This document shows positions 63,867 through 64,000 of a stretch of DNA of 64,000 nt, in pieces. The translations under genes were made by a program, and so were the position numbers. Each line of letters opens with the position of its first letter. Position 1 is the stretch's first letter. The notes below the pieces were generated by a model that did no database searches, was not told the DNA's origin, and worked only from the letters and a program-made list of their open reading frames with translations. The DNA is from an uncultured Oscillospiraceae bacterium (GTDB lineage: Bacteria; Bacillota; Clostridia; Oscillospirales; Oscillospiraceae). The stretch lies in contig CANQMW010000001.1 in assembly GCA_947625045.1 (NCBI GenBank), positions 124,001-188,000 of the forward strand, given 5' to 3'.

Positions 63867-64000
63867 ATGAAAGCTATGAAGAAAACCGTTTCCCTCATTC
63901 TGGCCGTCATCCTGGCCCTGTCCCTGTGCGTGTTCGGCTATGCCGCCCCCGGCCCCACCATCGACACCAGCAAGACGGCATCGCTGAACATCTACAAGTA
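63867..64000 (+). CDS. SpaA/SpaH-type pilin, N-terminal part (cut by window end)
   Basis: The frame is open to the window end. It starts with a signal peptide (MKAMKKTVSLILAVILALSL) and the mature start APGPTIDTSKTASLNIYK, much like major backbone pilins of sortase-built pili. AAGGAG lies 8 bases before the ATG. It follows the adhesin by 16 bp, so the two form a pilus operon; sortase genes are expected beyond the window. Confidence 0.75.
   Translation, partial: MKAMKKTVSLILAVILALSLCVFGYAAPGPTIDTSKTASLNIYK

Overview
The window looks like chromosome of a GC-rich, low-order Firmicute, most likely a gut clostridium of the Oscillospiraceae type. This is an inference from gene order (plsX-acpP-rnc-radical SAM-smc-ftsY and yhbY-nadD-rsfS-leuS-rpsU), AGGAGG-type ribosome sites, TTGACA/TATAAT promoters, a YesM/YesN-type two-component pair, LPXTG and SpaA-type surface proteins, and the absence of outer-membrane genes. 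Species cannot be told from the sequence alone.

Layout. 1-545: C-terminal part of an AgrC/GHKL sensor kinase. 677-7915: a transport locus whose promoter region has a two-copy direct repeat with 21-bp phasing. It contains a STAS protein, an SLC1-type symporter, a 1142-residue ABC importer with binding, permease and ATPase parts in one chain, and a second SLC1-type symporter. All three transporters appear to carry the same degenerate RsbW/SpoIIAB-like domain at one end, beside the STAS protein. I consider this the best candidate for an undescribed system: transporters gated by partner switching. Two poly-G tracts lie in this locus and a third in the next gene. 8079-13011: three NCS2/AzgA purine permeases around an HD phosphohydrolase. 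13206-16774: a secreted cell-wall-binding protein, an N-acetylneuraminate-lyase-like aldolase and a MATE exporter.

16874-34767: housekeeping genes, nearly all on + and tightly coupled: rRNA/tRNA methylase, dprA, topA, trmFO, plsX, acpP, rnc, a radical SAM protein, smc (short arms), ftsY, rdgB, yhbY, a nadD-yqeK fusion, rsfS, leuS and rpsU. 34825-39966: an MBL hydrolase, then a minus-strand DUF362 / AI-2E exporter / self-cleaving-type repressor group facing dinB across a shared promoter region.

40074-44777: L-rhamnose catabolism (kinase, AraA/FucI-type isomerase, aldolase, lactaldehyde reductase). 44923-46431: two membrane proteins of unknown role. 46436-58959: a glycan-use locus with DUF2264 and GH88 enzymes, a sugar ABC importer, a YesM/YesN two-component system, a heparinase II/III-like protein, an unknown protein and L-rhamnose mutarotase. 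Together with the rhamnose operon this suggests import and cytoplasmic breakdown of a rhamnose- and uronate-containing glycan.

59004-64000: a broken toxin-antitoxin module, then the 3' part of a tRNA-Ala(CGC) gene with its terminator but no 5' part, which looks like one end of an integrated element. To its right are a structured intergenic stretch, a thioester-domain/Cna-B LPXTG adhesin and the start of a pilin gene, cut by the window end.
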